DNA of 18,893 nucleotides from RGIG1902 sp034926865 (GTDB taxonomy: Bacteria; Bacillota; Clostridia; Oscillospirales; Butyricicoccaceae). The notes under the pieces are model-generated. The model was not told where the DNA came from, did no database searches, and was given only the letters and a program-made list of their open reading frames with translations. Each line of letters begins with the position of its first letter. The first letter of the stretch is position 1. This document shows, in pieces, positions 1 through 6,527 of the stretch. The stretch spans positions 1-18,893 of the forward strand of contig JAYFQP010000018.1 of NCBI GenBank assembly GCA_034926865.1, given 5' to 3'. Both the position numbers and the translations under genes were made by a program.

Positions 1-211
1 CCAAAATAATGATACCGTTAAAAAAAAGCATATATTCTGCGTAGAGCTGGGCAAGAATATAGATCAAATCATGGTCCTGAAATGAAAAAAGATGATATAT
101 AGTATAAGCAAGCAAAAACAGAAGGAATAATCCCGCCATAAAGCTCACAAGAGATACAGTATATTGGATTAAAATCCTTCTTGACAGCTTGCTGCGGCTT
201 GAGTGACGCAT
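1..211 (-). CDS. VanS-like sensor histidine kinase, N-terminal part (cut by window edge)
   Basis: Only the first 70 codons are inside the window, so the kinase core is not visible. The minus-strand frame opens with an ATG at 211-209, one base after the stop codon of the response regulator gene, which implies co-transcription and probably translational coupling. The visible protein has a basic start (MRHSSRSKLSRR), then a long hydrophobic stretch at residues 13-41 that fits a first membrane helix, a short polar stretch (SFQDHD), and the start of another hydrophobic segment at about 61-70. That is the usual N-terminal layout of a membrane-bound sensor kinase. The kinase assignment rests on the position directly after a VanR-like regulator. 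The VanS-like label is inference from the partner. Confidence 0.72.
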   Translation of the reverse strand, partial: MRHSSRSKLSRRILIQYTVSLVSFMAGLFLLFLLAYTIYHLFSFQDHDLIYILAQLYAEYMLFFNGIIIL

Positions 212-212
212 A

Positions 213-917
213 TCATTGCTCAATTTTATATCCAACTCCCCACACTGTTTTGATAAATTTAGGTTTTCTGCCGGGCTCATGCATTTTTTCACGAAGGCGT
301 GCAATATGCGCCATGACGGTGTTGTTGTTATCTAGGTACTTTTCTCCCCATACGGCTTCAAACAACTCTTCGGACGAAACCACGTTTCCGCAATGAGAGC
401 AGAGATACCAAAGAATGTTGAACTCGATCGGGGTCAAGGTAAGCGTCACACCGTTCAGCGTGCATTCGTGGCTGTCGTGGCAGATATGAAGCCCTTTGAT
501 GTCATATTCATTTTTTGCAGCAAGAGGGGATTCCGCATTATTATATCGCATATACCGGCGAAGCTGAGTTTTTACTCTGGCCACCAATTCAAGCGGGTTA
601 AAGGGCTTTGTGATATAATCGTCGGCTCCAAGCGTCAAACCTGTGATCTTGTCCATATCTTCGACCTTGGCAGTCAGCATGATAATGGGAAACAAATGCT
701 TTTCTCGAATTTTTTGGCAGAGCACAAAACCGCTCATATCAGGCAGCATCACATCCAAAATCGCAAGGCTCAGGGCTTCTCGTTCAACGCAAGCCAGAGC
801 ATCCGAAGCGTTATAAAACTTAAATACAGTATAGGCTTCATTTTTAAGATAGACTTCAACAAGGTCAGCGATTTCTTTTTCGTCATCTACAATTAGTATT
901 TTGTCATTCTCACTCAT
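213..917 (-). CDS. VanR-like OmpR-family response regulator
   Basis: A 234-residue transcription regulator with an N-terminal receiver domain (about residues 5-120) and a C-terminal OmpR/PhoB winged helix (about 135-232). The acidic pair D11/D12, phosphoacceptor D55 (LAILDVMLP), T82 and K104 (ITKPFNP) are all present. From memory the protein is closely similar to VanR of glycopeptide-resistance clusters along its whole length: compare IADLVEVYLKNE, KITGLTLGADDYITKPF, GNVVSSEELF and the ending IKTVWGVGYKIEQ. In that family the phosphorylated protein activates promoters of cell-wall remodelling genes. The start ATG at 917-915 follows an AAGGGAGA ribosome binding site. The next gene is the partner kinase. 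No vanH/A/X or vanG/T genes are in the window, so a link to resistance is unproven; the pair could regulate another envelope response. Confidence 0.9.
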   Translation of the reverse strand: MSENDKILIVDDEKEIADLVEVYLKNEAYTVFKFYNASDALACVEREALSLAILDVMLPDMSGFVLCQKIREKHLFPIIMLTAKVEDMDKITGLTLGADDYITKPFNPLELVARVKTQLRRYMRYNNAESPLAAKNEYDIKGLHICHDSHECTLNGVTLTLTPIEFNILWYLCSHCGNVVSSEELFEAVWGEKYLDNNNTVMAHIARLREKMHEPGRKPKFIKTVWGVGYKIEQ

Positions 918-1387
918 TGCGTTCTCCCTTATATTATCATAAGCTACGGGGCCAGGAAGCGGCTTGCGGGGGTTGAAAAGGTGGCAAATAAAACAGGCAC
1001 CTGTCTTATTGCCGCAAAAATGATAGGGCTTTAACTGCAGGGTTTTTTCATTTGCGAAAGTGAATTCTTATTTCTGCGCTTGTTCATCCGGTAATGCGGA
1101 GGCATAAGCGTGAGATTATTTATATAAATTATTATATTTCCTGATTTCTAATAAAGCAAGCCAATCATATCTTGAAGCGGCGTTTAGATATAAATGCGGC
1201 ATGTTTTATTTTATGCGTGCGTATTTGATTATGCATGTGAATAGAATAATCTTGCTGTAGGGGTAAAGCCACGAAAGCAGGAGCATTAAAAAGCATAAAA
1301 ATATTTGCAAAAAGAGGTTGAAGTATAGCAAACTCCTGTTAAACTGAAATTACGGCGCCGTGAATAAACCTGAAAAGGAGTTTGTTT
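918..1387. other. 470-bp gene-free gap between vanR-like and trmO-like genes
   Basis: No convincing open frame lies here. The gap separates two divergently transcribed genes, so it must hold both promoters, but I could not pick a convincing -35/-10 pair for either. It contains one imperfect hairpin at 983-1013, described separately, and AT-rich sequence around 1110-1260. A short stretch near 1264-1276 (AAAGCCACGAAAG) vaguely resembles part of a c-di-GMP-I aptamer, but the rest of that fold is missing. Confidence 0.5.
983..1013. repeat. Imperfect inverted repeat upstream of vanR-like gene
   Basis: The arms GGCAAATAAAACAGG and CCTGTCTTATTGCC pair around a CA centre with one bulged base and one A-C mismatch. 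The centre ACAGG-CA-CCTGT is a perfect palindrome. It lies 66 to 96 bases upstream of the regulator start codon on the minus strand, so it could be an operator or a leader hairpin. It is not followed by a good T-run on either strand, so it is a poor terminator. Confidence 0.45.
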
Positions 1388-1864
1388 ATGGAACAATTTA
1401 AGGTAAAACAGATTGGAACCATCAGAACTGATGAAAACGGGATGCGCATAGAGCTTGACAAACAATTTGCCCTTGCTCTTACCGGTATGGAGGGCTTTAG
1501 CCACATTAACGTTCTTTGGTGGTTTTCTGAATGCGACAATGATACGAGCAGAAACAGCCTGACGGAGCGTTCGCCATACAAAAATTCCCCAGTTGTCATG
1601 GGGACATTTGCGATGCGTTCTCCTCAAAGGCCCAGCCCGATTGCGCTTTCATGTGCAGAGATAACCTTTATTGATCATCAAAATGCGGTTATCGGTCTGG
1701 CATATATCGATGCATATGACGGAACGCCTGTTTTGGATATCAAGCCATATACGCCCAGCTTTGACAGGGTAGAAAGCCCCTGTGTTCCACAGTGGTGTGC
1801 AAATTGGCCAAAGTGCTGTGAAACTTCTGGCGATTTTGACTGGGCTAGTGTATTTAATTTCTGA
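1388..1864 (+). CDS. TsaA/TrmO-family tRNA methyltransferase (short form)
   Basis: A 158-residue protein of the YaeB/TsaA-like family. The characterised E. coli member TrmO uses S-adenosylmethionine to N6-methylate t6A at position 37 of threonine tRNA. Family landmarks are visible: the N-terminal VKQIGTIRTD strand, the central MRSPQRPSPIALS block (family pattern RSP-x-RPNPI) and DGTPVLDIKPYTP near the C terminus. The protein lacks the extra C-terminal domain of E. coli TrmO (about 235 residues), as many Firmicute single-domain members do, so the exact substrate is uncertain. I chose ATG 1388 because AAAGGAG at 1374-1380 is well spaced from it; the in-frame TTG at 1382 is too close. A hairpin terminator follows the stop. 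Confidence 0.85.
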   Translation: MEQFKVKQIGTIRTDENGMRIELDKQFALALTGMEGFSHINVLWWFSECDNDTSRNSLTERSPYKNSPVVMGTFAMRSPQRPSPIALSCAEITFIDHQNAVIGLAYIDAYDGTPVLDIKPYTPSFDRVESPCVPQWCANWPKCCETSGDFDWASVFNF

Positions 1865-1878
1865 GTTTTAACTTTTTT

Positions 1879-1906
1879 AACGGACGCGGCTTTGGTCGCG
1901 TCCGTT
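1879..1906 (+). terminator. Hairpin terminator after trmO-like gene
   Basis: A perfect 10-bp GC-rich stem (AACGGACGCG with CGCGTCCGTT) around an 8-base loop begins 15 bases after the stop codon. Only four T follow, so the U-tail is weak, but position and stem strength fit a rho-independent terminator. Confidence 0.7.
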
Positions 1907-2027
1907 TTGGCAAAAAAACAGAGCCGCACCTGCCGTTTATATGCAGATGCCATAAAAATAAATATTCTTTAAAGTCTCAAAGGTCAGTAAACTTGCCTTT
2001 TGTTATAAAGTTAAGCCGTAGGGTTGA

Positions 2028-2504
2028 TTATTCGTTTGCCATGCTCTTTAGAGTATCGTCGGTGATTCTGTAAACAGTCCAGTCATCCATAGGCGCGGCC
2101 CCCAGCGATAAGTAAAAGTCTATGCTCGGACGATTCCAGTTGAGGACCACCCATTCCAGCCTTCCGCACTCACGCTCAACAGCGATCTGCGCAAGCTTTT
2201 TAAGGAGAGCTTTTCCATAGCCAAGGCCTCTGTACTCCGGTTTTACATATAAATCCTCAAGGTATATGCCGGCCTTGCCCAAAAATGTGGAAAAGTTATG
2301 GAAGAACAGGGCAAATCCCACTTCAATTCCGTCTGACACCGCAAATATGACCTCAGCGGTTTTCTTTTCAAACAGCCATTCTTTTAACATATCTTCAGTA
2401 GCAACTACCTCATCGAGCATTTTCTCATATTCAGCCAGGCCTTTGACAAACTGCAAAATCAAAGCAGTATCACGTTCCTCTGCATATCTAAAAGTTAATT
2501 TCAT
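2028..2504 (-). CDS. GNAT N-acetyltransferase (SSAT-like)
   Basis: A 158-residue acetyl-CoA-dependent N-acetyltransferase. The acetyl-CoA-binding loop is RGLGYG at residues 92-97, after the strand IYLEDLYVKPEYRG. The C-terminal part WNRPSIDFYLSLGA (about 123-136) is the usual GNAT signature and resembles spermidine/spermine acetyltransferases. That resemblance suggests a polyamine or other small amine as substrate, but this is inference. The start ATG at 2504 follows a GGAGGG ribosome binding site on the minus strand. It is a single gene on this strand, convergent with the trmO-like gene and divergent from the cupin gene. Confidence 0.88.
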   Translation of the reverse strand: MKLTFRYAEERDTALILQFVKGLAEYEKMLDEVVATEDMLKEWLFEKKTAEVIFAVSDGIEVGFALFFHNFSTFLGKAGIYLEDLYVKPEYRGLGYGKALLKKLAQIAVERECGRLEWVVLNWNRPSIDFYLSLGAAPMDDWTVYRITDDTLKSMANE

Positions 2505-2804
2505 TGTTGCCCTCCAGTATTATAATTAATAACGCATTGTATATAACAAGGGATGGTAAGAGTTCGGCTATCAGCTGCTTGTAAAGCTATAGCCAATATT
2601 TGCGGTTATCCTTATAATACATTAAACGCCAGATGCGGACAAGAAATAGTTTGGCCTAATGGTTCAGCGTCTTATATACCATTTATCAGTATTCTTAAAG
2701 ACGTTGGAATAGCGTTGTATATTATGAATAGAGGCGAATCAAAAACACGAATGTAAACCCAAAAACATAATATATGGCATATAAGAAAAAAGGAGCTGAG
2801 CCAT
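2505..2804. other. 300-bp gap between acetyltransferase and cupin genes
   Basis: A 67-codon plus-strand frame at 2553-2756 has no ribosome binding site and no recognisable domain. Its middle (IANICGYPYNTLN) faintly recalls a helix-turn-helix remnant, which is not enough to call. A TATAAT at 2613-2618 lacks a matching -35. I see no certain feature other than the ribosome binding site of the next gene at 2786-2794. Confidence 0.4.
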
Positions 2805-3272
2805 TTGTATAGAAGAGGCCCTTGCCAGGGTAATATGAATACCTCGAATATGGTTATTTCGGATTATGGTCCGAACCCTCTTGTGATTAATATCGACAAA
2901 GCAACAAAGCAAAACAATACATATCGCACCGCATTGTGGACAGGGCAGCATTTGCAGGTTACGCTTATGAGCATCAATGTAGGAGACGACATAGGGCTGG
3001 AGATTCACCCCTCTCTTGATCAGTTTATACGAATCGAACAAGGTCAGGGGCTTGCTAAGATGGGAAAAAGCAAGGATAATCTTGAGTTTCAAAGAAGAGT
3101 AGCAGATGGTTATGCCGTGATTATACCTGCGGGGACATGGCACAATGTAATAAACACTGGCAATATTCCTTTGAAATTGTATTCAATTTACGCTCCTCCT
3201 CAGCATCCGAAAGGAACTGTGCAAAAGACGAAGGCAGACGCAATCGCAGCTGAGAAGAGTTCAGGAGAATAA
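2805..3272 (+). CDS. Cupin-domain protein (TTG start)
   Basis: A 155-residue single-domain cupin. The first motif is around GLEIHPSLDQFIRIEQGQG (E66, H68, Q73) and the second is PAGTWHNVINTG with H113; these residues normally bind a metal ion. The family is common in Clostridia and Bacteroidetes and is often annotated mannose-6-phosphate isomerase-like, but no reaction is established. The start is decided by the strong AAAAAGGAG at 2786-2794, which is well placed for TTG 2805 and for no ATG; the next in-frame ATG at 2835 has only a weak site. The C-terminal APPQHPKGTVQKTKADA segment is typical of the family. A long hairpin follows the stop. Confidence 0.82.
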   Translation: MYRRGPCQGNMNTSNMVISDYGPNPLVINIDKATKQNNTYRTALWTGQHLQVTLMSINVGDDIGLEIHPSLDQFIRIEQGQGLAKMGKSKDNLEFQRRVADGYAVIIPAGTWHNVINTGNIPLKLYSIYAPPQHPKGTVQKTKADAIAAEKSSGE

Positions 3273-3283
3273 TTCCCAAGAAA

Positions 3284-3322
3284 AATACCGCCGCCTTATG
3301 CTCAAATAAAGGCGGCGGTATT
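3284..3322. terminator. 14-bp perfect hairpin after cupin gene
   Basis: The arms AATACCGCCGCCTT and AAGGCGGCGGTATT pair perfectly around an 11-base loop, starting 11 bases after the stop codon. The T-run that follows is interrupted (ATTTAG). The stem is strong enough for a terminator or an mRNA 3'-end stabiliser. Confidence 0.65.
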
Positions 3323-3486
3323 ATTTAGAAGGGGGTATAACTTGGTTCAACTATAGTTTGTTTGTTGGGAGTATTGGTTGACGCTTAAGACATTGGCCAG
3401 GCAGTGTTCTTCTGATGAGTTCCATTATATGGCGGAACAGACCCTCCTGAGCGATATCGCCGAAGCAGTGCCTCCTAAAGAAAATA

Positions 3487-3520
3487 TCACAAGATTGTTG
3501 CATTTATAACAATCATGTGA
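3487..3520. promoter_or_regulatory. Rex-like inverted repeat inside the dehydrogenase promoter
   Basis: Thirteen-base arms TCACAAGATTGTT and AACAATCATGTGA match at 12 positions around an 8-base spacer. The inner part at 3495-3512 is TTGTT-8 bases-AACAA, the same length and end sequence as the Rex operator TTGTTAANNNNTTAACAA (11 of the 14 fixed bases match). A possible promoter, TTGCAT at 3498-3503, 17 bases, TAAATT at 3521-3526, is overlaid by it. Rex, the NADH-sensing repressor, is known to control butyryl-CoA pathway genes in clostridia, which fits the gene downstream. The assignment is inference. Confidence 0.5.
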
Positions 3521-3551
3521 TAAATTAATATCAATTGTGGGAGGGTATAAA

Positions 3552-4502
3552 ATGAAAATAAAAAATATTGTTGTTGCGGGTGGCGGCATTTTAGGAAGCC
3601 AGATAGCTTTCCAGGCGGCATACTGTGGATTCAATGTGACTATATGGCTTAGAAGCCAAGAGAGCATTGGTAGAACACAGCCCAAGCTGGATAAGCTTAA
3701 AGAAGTCTATATCGATACCATTAATAAAATGGCAACCCCGGAGGGGCAAACTCCTGCCGTTTGGGCAAGAGGTATTGCTGATTATGAAACCTTTGATAAG
3801 CATGAATGTTTGGCAAATGTCGAAAGAGCTTATGCAAACTTAAAACTTGAGCTTGACTTGGAAAAGGCAGTTAAAGATACCGACTTGGTTATTGAATCAA
3901 TGGCTGAAAATTCGGATGAAAAGATTGCTTTCTATAAGAAGCTTGCTCTGTTTTTGCCTGAGAAGACAATAATCGTTACTAACTCCTCGACTCTGCTTCC
4001 GTCTAAGTTCGCCAAATATACGGGTAGACCAGAGAAATATCTGTCGCTTCACTTTGCTAACTCTATCTGGAAGAATAATGCCGCAGAGATTATGGCTCAG
4101 TCGAAGACTGATACCAGCTATTTCAATCAGATTATCGAGTTTGCAAAGGAGATAAGGATGATTCCGCTCCCTGTTCTTAAGGAGAAGTCAGGCTACCTTC
4201 TTAACTCGATGCTTGTTCCCCTGCTCTTTTCCGGCATGGACCTTTATGTAAATGGTGTGTCTGACCCTGAGAGCATCGATAAAGCATGGGTATTAGGAAC
4301 GGGTGCGCCGAAGGGGCCCTTCCGGATTCTTGATACTGTTGGGCTTACCACTGCATATAACATCGTGCTTATGTATGTCAAGGTTCCTTCATTCTTGGCT
4401 CCCTACAATTTTAAGGGTATGGAAAAGATGCTTAAGAAGTATATCGATGAAGGCAAACTGGGAGTTTGTTCAGGCGAAGGTTTTTATAAATATAAAAAAT
4501 GA
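3552..4502 (+). CDS. 3-hydroxyacyl-CoA dehydrogenase family protein
   Basis: A 316-residue NAD-dependent 3-hydroxyacyl-CoA (3-hydroxybutyryl-CoA type) dehydrogenase. The N-terminal Rossmann domain opens with VVAGGGILGSQIAFQAAYCGFN, a GxGxxG-like dinucleotide motif written GGGILG. The catalytic region is recognisable: TNSSTL for the usual serine, LSLHFANS for the catalytic histidine, and GYLLNSMLVPLL for the conserved asparagine at the start of the C-terminal helical domain. The insert after the first helix (PKLDKLKEVYIDTINKM) and the odd HFAN in place of HFFNP place it in a divergent subgroup, so the substrate is not certain. The ATG at 3552 follows GGGAGGG at 3539-3545. It stands alone, without thiolase or crotonase neighbours, behind a Rex-like repeat. 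Confidence 0.85.
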   Translation: MKIKNIVVAGGGILGSQIAFQAAYCGFNVTIWLRSQESIGRTQPKLDKLKEVYIDTINKMATPEGQTPAVWARGIADYETFDKHECLANVERAYANLKLELDLEKAVKDTDLVIESMAENSDEKIAFYKKLALFLPEKTIIVTNSSTLLPSKFAKYTGRPEKYLSLHFANSIWKNNAAEIMAQSKTDTSYFNQIIEFAKEIRMIPLPVLKEKSGYLLNSMLVPLLFSGMDLYVNGVSDPESIDKAWVLGTGAPKGPFRILDTVGLTTAYNIVLMYVKVPSFLAPYNFKGMEKMLKKYIDEGKLGVCSGEGFYKYKK

Positions 4503-4676
4503 GTTTGCTTGAGGTTAACTGGAACAAGGTCGGCCCTTTTGCCGTGGTGCGGAAAGCAAGAATGTGAACCCAAGCGAAGCATTAAAAAATGAATTAACAT
4601 GCTCACCTCAAACTGCCACGCTCAAGCAAAATCCAAAAAAGGCCGGCAAACAGACAGTTTTAAAGCAAAAGAAGAG

Positions 4677-4708
4677 CCGTAATCCCAGATTAGGATTACG
4701 GTTTTTTT
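4677..4708 (+). terminator. Rho-independent terminator
   Basis: CCGTAATCC and GGATTACGG form a perfect 9-bp stem with a 7-base loop, followed by seven T. It lies about 175 bases after the dehydrogenase stop codon and probably ends that transcript. Confidence 0.85.
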
Positions 4709-4826
4709 ATACCAACGGCAGACACAGCTTTCCGAGACAGAGCAGATCTGGCATTGTTGAAATTTCACTTAAAACGTTATTTTTGTCAGCATATGTTGCT
4801 GCAAGACAATAATCGTATATTGCGTT

Positions 4827-4854
4827 TTGTGCTTTGGTGAGAATGTGTTATATT
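4827..4854 (+). promoter_or_regulatory. Extended -10 promoter for the DtxR-type regulator
   Basis: TTGTGC at 4827-4832, a 16-base spacer and TATATT at 4849-4854, preceded by TGT (extended -10). The start codon lies 35 bases downstream. Confidence 0.5.
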
Positions 4855-4888
4855 AGTAATAGGAAAAAAGAAAGGCAGATGGCAAAGA

Positions 4889-5254
4889 ATGGTGATTCGG
4901 AAATCCGCCGAGGATTATCTTGAAATGATGCTGATGCTTCAAGAAAAGCATGGGTATATTCGTTCGGTCGATATTGCAGAAGAGCTTCACGTTAAAAAGC
5001 CCAGCGTATCATTCGCAACAAAGCGCTTAAGGGAAAACGGCTATATTATAATGGATGCGGATAATATGATATCGCTGACTGACAAGGGAAAAGAGATTGC
5101 TATGCGTATGTATACTCGTCATAAGTTGCTTAACGATTATCTTATCGCCATCGGTGTTGGCCCGGATACAGCTGGCCAAGATGCCTGCAAGATCGAGCAT
5201 GATTTGAGTGAAGAAACCTTTGAAGCGATAAGAAGGCAGTATAAAAAACTGTAA
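4889..5254 (+). CDS. DtxR/MntR-family metal-dependent transcriptional regulator
   Basis: A 121-residue metal-sensing repressor with an N-terminal winged helix (about 5-65; HVKKPSVSFATKRLRENGYI is the recognition region) and the helical dimerisation and metal-binding domain (about 66-120). There is no C-terminal SH3-like domain, as in MntR. By alignment in memory the metal ligands are D9, E12, H78, C100, E103 and H104. The Cys at 100 (CKIEH) matches the CxxEH of iron-type DtxR rather than the glutamate of MntR, while D9 is MntR-like, so Fe or Mn cannot be decided. The ATG at 4889 follows AAAGG at a rather long distance. An overlapping out-of-frame ATG at 4879 opens only a 14-codon frame. No metal transporter is adjacent, so the targets are unknown. 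Confidence 0.85.
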   Translation: MVIRKSAEDYLEMMLMLQEKHGYIRSVDIAEELHVKKPSVSFATKRLRENGYIIMDADNMISLTDKGKEIAMRMYTRHKLLNDYLIAIGVGPDTAGQDACKIEHDLSEETFEAIRRQYKKL

Positions 5255-5272
5255 TTAATCTCAATACGCACA

Positions 5273-5301
5273 CAACAAATTGGTAATCCTTATGCTATAA
5301 T
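5273..5301 (+). promoter_or_regulatory. Extended -10 promoter before second cupin gene
   Basis: TATAAT at 5296-5301 with TGC directly before it forms an extended -10. The -35 position 17 bases upstream (CAACAA) is poor, as extended -10 promoters allow. Confidence 0.5.
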
Positions 5302-5358
5302 ACCATTCAGAATATACTTTATTTGAAATCGGACCAGACGCTAACTTGAGGAGAATTT

Positions 5359-5718
5359 ATGGACAAAGTGAATCTGGCTAAAAAAATGAAATTGTTTAAC
5401 GATTATTGGAGCCCTAAAGTTTTGGGGGAATTAAATGATTCTTACGTAAAAGCAGCTAAATTCAAGGGAGAATTTGTGTGGCACCAACATGAAACCGAAG
5501 ATGAAATGTTCTATGTTGTTAAAGGACGTCTTATTATCAAGTTCAGAGATAGAGATGTCATTCTGAATGATAACGAATTCTTGATTATTCCGCGTGGCAC
5601 AGAACACATGCCTGTAGCTGAGGAAGAGGTGCAGGTAATGTTAATTGAATCAAAAACCACGCTGAATACCGGTGATGTCAAAAATGACCGCACGGTGGAT
5701 GATCTTGAATGGATATAG
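5359..5718 (+). CDS. Small cupin-domain protein
   Basis: A 119-residue single-domain cupin with both classical motifs. Motif 1 is WHQHETEDEMFYVVKG, with H42, H44 and E49; motif 2 is IIPRGTEHMPV, with H83. Those four residues are the standard metal ligands. The family is widespread in bacteria and lacks a defined reaction; mannose-6-phosphate-isomerase-like is the common label. The ATG at 5359 follows GAGGAG, and the gene has its own promoter upstream and a hairpin downstream, so it is probably monocistronic. Confidence 0.85.
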   Translation: MDKVNLAKKMKLFNDYWSPKVLGELNDSYVKAAKFKGEFVWHQHETEDEMFYVVKGRLIIKFRDRDVILNDNEFLIIPRGTEHMPVAEEEVQVMLIESKTTLNTGDVKNDRTVDDLEWI

Positions 5719-5768
5719 TTCGCTGAATTGATTTGAACTTTCGTATATTAGGCAGCGGGAATGATTAT

Positions 5769-5804
5769 GTAAAAGAGGACACCTATAGGGGTGCCCTCTT
5801 TTAC
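5769..5804. terminator. Hairpin terminator between convergent genes
   Basis: GTAAAAGAGG-A-CACC pairs with GGTG-C-CCTCTTTTAC: 14 pairs and one mismatch around a 6-base loop. The A-rich and T-rich outer arms make it usable in both directions. It separates the cupin gene from the minus-strand PadR locus. Confidence 0.72.
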
Positions 5805-5831
5805 ATTGATTTTTTTCAATAGTTGTGGGCT

Positions 5832-5981
5832 TTATAAAGCGCTGGCACAGACACTAAAAATGATGACGGTAAAAAGCGCTGTCATGCCTATCCGTTCAAT
5901 CAGTATAAAAGCACTGATCATTCCGGCACTTATTTGTTGTTCAGACTCGTTAAAGAAGACTGCTAATGTGTAGAGAGTTTT
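5832..5981 (-). pseudogene. Possible C-terminal remnant of a membrane protein
   Basis: A 49-codon minus-strand frame runs from just after a stop at 5984-5982 to a TAA at 5834-5832. It has no start codon or ribosome binding site. Its sequence is protein-like: polar FFNESEQQ, then a hydrophobic run from about AGMISAFILIERIG into TALFTVIIFSVCASAL, like the last helices of a transporter. It lies downstream of the broken ABC ATPase on the same strand, so it could be the tail of the lost permease or of another exporter. The family is not recognised. Chance coding-like sequence remains possible. Confidence 0.35.
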
Positions 5982-6036
5982 TTATCCTACGTTAATCTGC
6001 AGTTGGATACGTCGAATATCACATATCTGCCTCACG

Positions 6037-6165
6037 TCACTTTACGTTTATAAGCCTGCAGGGCGAAAATACTGCCTTTTCCACCTCAAAATCCACGTCC
6101 TTCAGAACTTCCGTGGTCTTGAAGGATTTTTTCAAACCCTTTACCTGAATTGCGGTTTCCATCAT
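6037..6165 (-). pseudogene. ABC transporter ATP-binding protein, frameshifted and truncated
   Basis: The minus-strand frame starts with ATGATG at 6165, overlapping the stop codon of the DUF1048 gene (ATGA), and stops after 42 codons. The first 30 residues (METAIQVKGLKKSF, VLKDVDFEVEK) are the classic N terminus of an ABC ATPase just before the Walker A region. After GAAAAGG the frame is wrong: with one extra G the next codons read GSIFAL, the normal continuation of ABC ATPases. Even then the match ends a few codons later at CCTGCAGG, before any Walker A. So the gene has both a one-base loss and a deletion of nearly the whole ATPase. The original was presumably a multidrug-type ABC-2 exporter controlled by the PadR protein. 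Confidence 0.75.
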
Positions 6166-6527
6166 TTTGACCTCTTCCCTAGCTTTTTCTGTATGTCGTG
6201 GTTGAGCGCCTCGCGCCAGTTTTCCGTGTATGTGCTGGCGCTGCGCAGGAGCTCGTCGCAGAACGAGGCCACGTCCTCGCCGGTAATCTCCAAAACCTGC
6301 TTGCCTTCCGCCGCGCCGGACTCGAACAGTTCTATAAGATCATAATGGATCTTCATCATGTCATAGCCGGATCCCGCCGCGAACATCCACATGTGGCTCT
6401 GAATTTTCTTGAATACATATTGATAGTCTTCAGGCAGGGCCTTTACCCTTGCCATCTGCTCCTTGTACTCACGCTTGCTCTCAAACATTTTTTTGATGTT
6501 AAAATAATTATCGAAAAACTCAGACAT
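6162..6527 (-). CDS. DUF1048 domain protein
   Basis: A 121-residue, mostly helical, highly charged soluble protein. Its N terminus (MSEFFDNYFNIKKMFESKREYKEQMARVKALPEDYQ, given only as a guide to residues 1-36) and the SHMWMFAAGSGYDMM segment match the DUF1048 family as I know it. These proteins are nearly always encoded between a PadR regulator and an ABC exporter, but their function is unknown. The start ATG at 6527-6525 overlaps the end of the PadR gene by 8 bases, and its stop overlaps the start of the ABC remnant, so all three were one translationally coupled operon. It is intact although the transporter after it is destroyed. Confidence 0.85.
   Translation of the reverse strand: MSEFFDNYFNIKKMFESKREYKEQMARVKALPEDYQYVFKKIQSHMWMFAAGSGYDMMKIHYDLIELFESGAAEGKQVLEITGEDVASFCDELLRSASTYTENWREALNHDIQKKLGKRSK

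Larger units (their letters stand above)
4503..4888. other. 386-bp gap holding a terminator and a promoter
   Basis: The gap contains the strong hairpin at 4677-4708 and the promoter of the metal regulator at 4827-4854. An 82-codon frame at 4564-4812 runs straight through the terminator hairpin and has no family resemblance, so I treat it as non-coding. Confidence 0.5.

Noticed and set aside
1255..1345. Possible riboswitch before the trmO-like gene (AAAGCCACG resembles part of a c-di-GMP-I aptamer)
   Set aside because: The remaining conserved elements and pairings could not be found.
2519..2549. TATAAT-like promoter for the minus-strand acetyltransferase
   Set aside because: The implied transcription start would fall within the ribosome binding site and the spacer would be 19 bases.
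2553..2756. 67-codon plus-strand frame between acetyltransferase and cupin genes
   Set aside because: No ribosome binding site, no recognised domain; the faint HTH-like stretch is too short to support a remnant.
4564..4812. 82-codon plus-strand frame
   Set aside because: Runs through a strong terminator hairpin and has low-complexity basic composition.
5791..5973. 60-codon plus-strand frame
   Set aside because: Begins inside the terminator hairpin; the minus strand over the same bases reads more like protein.
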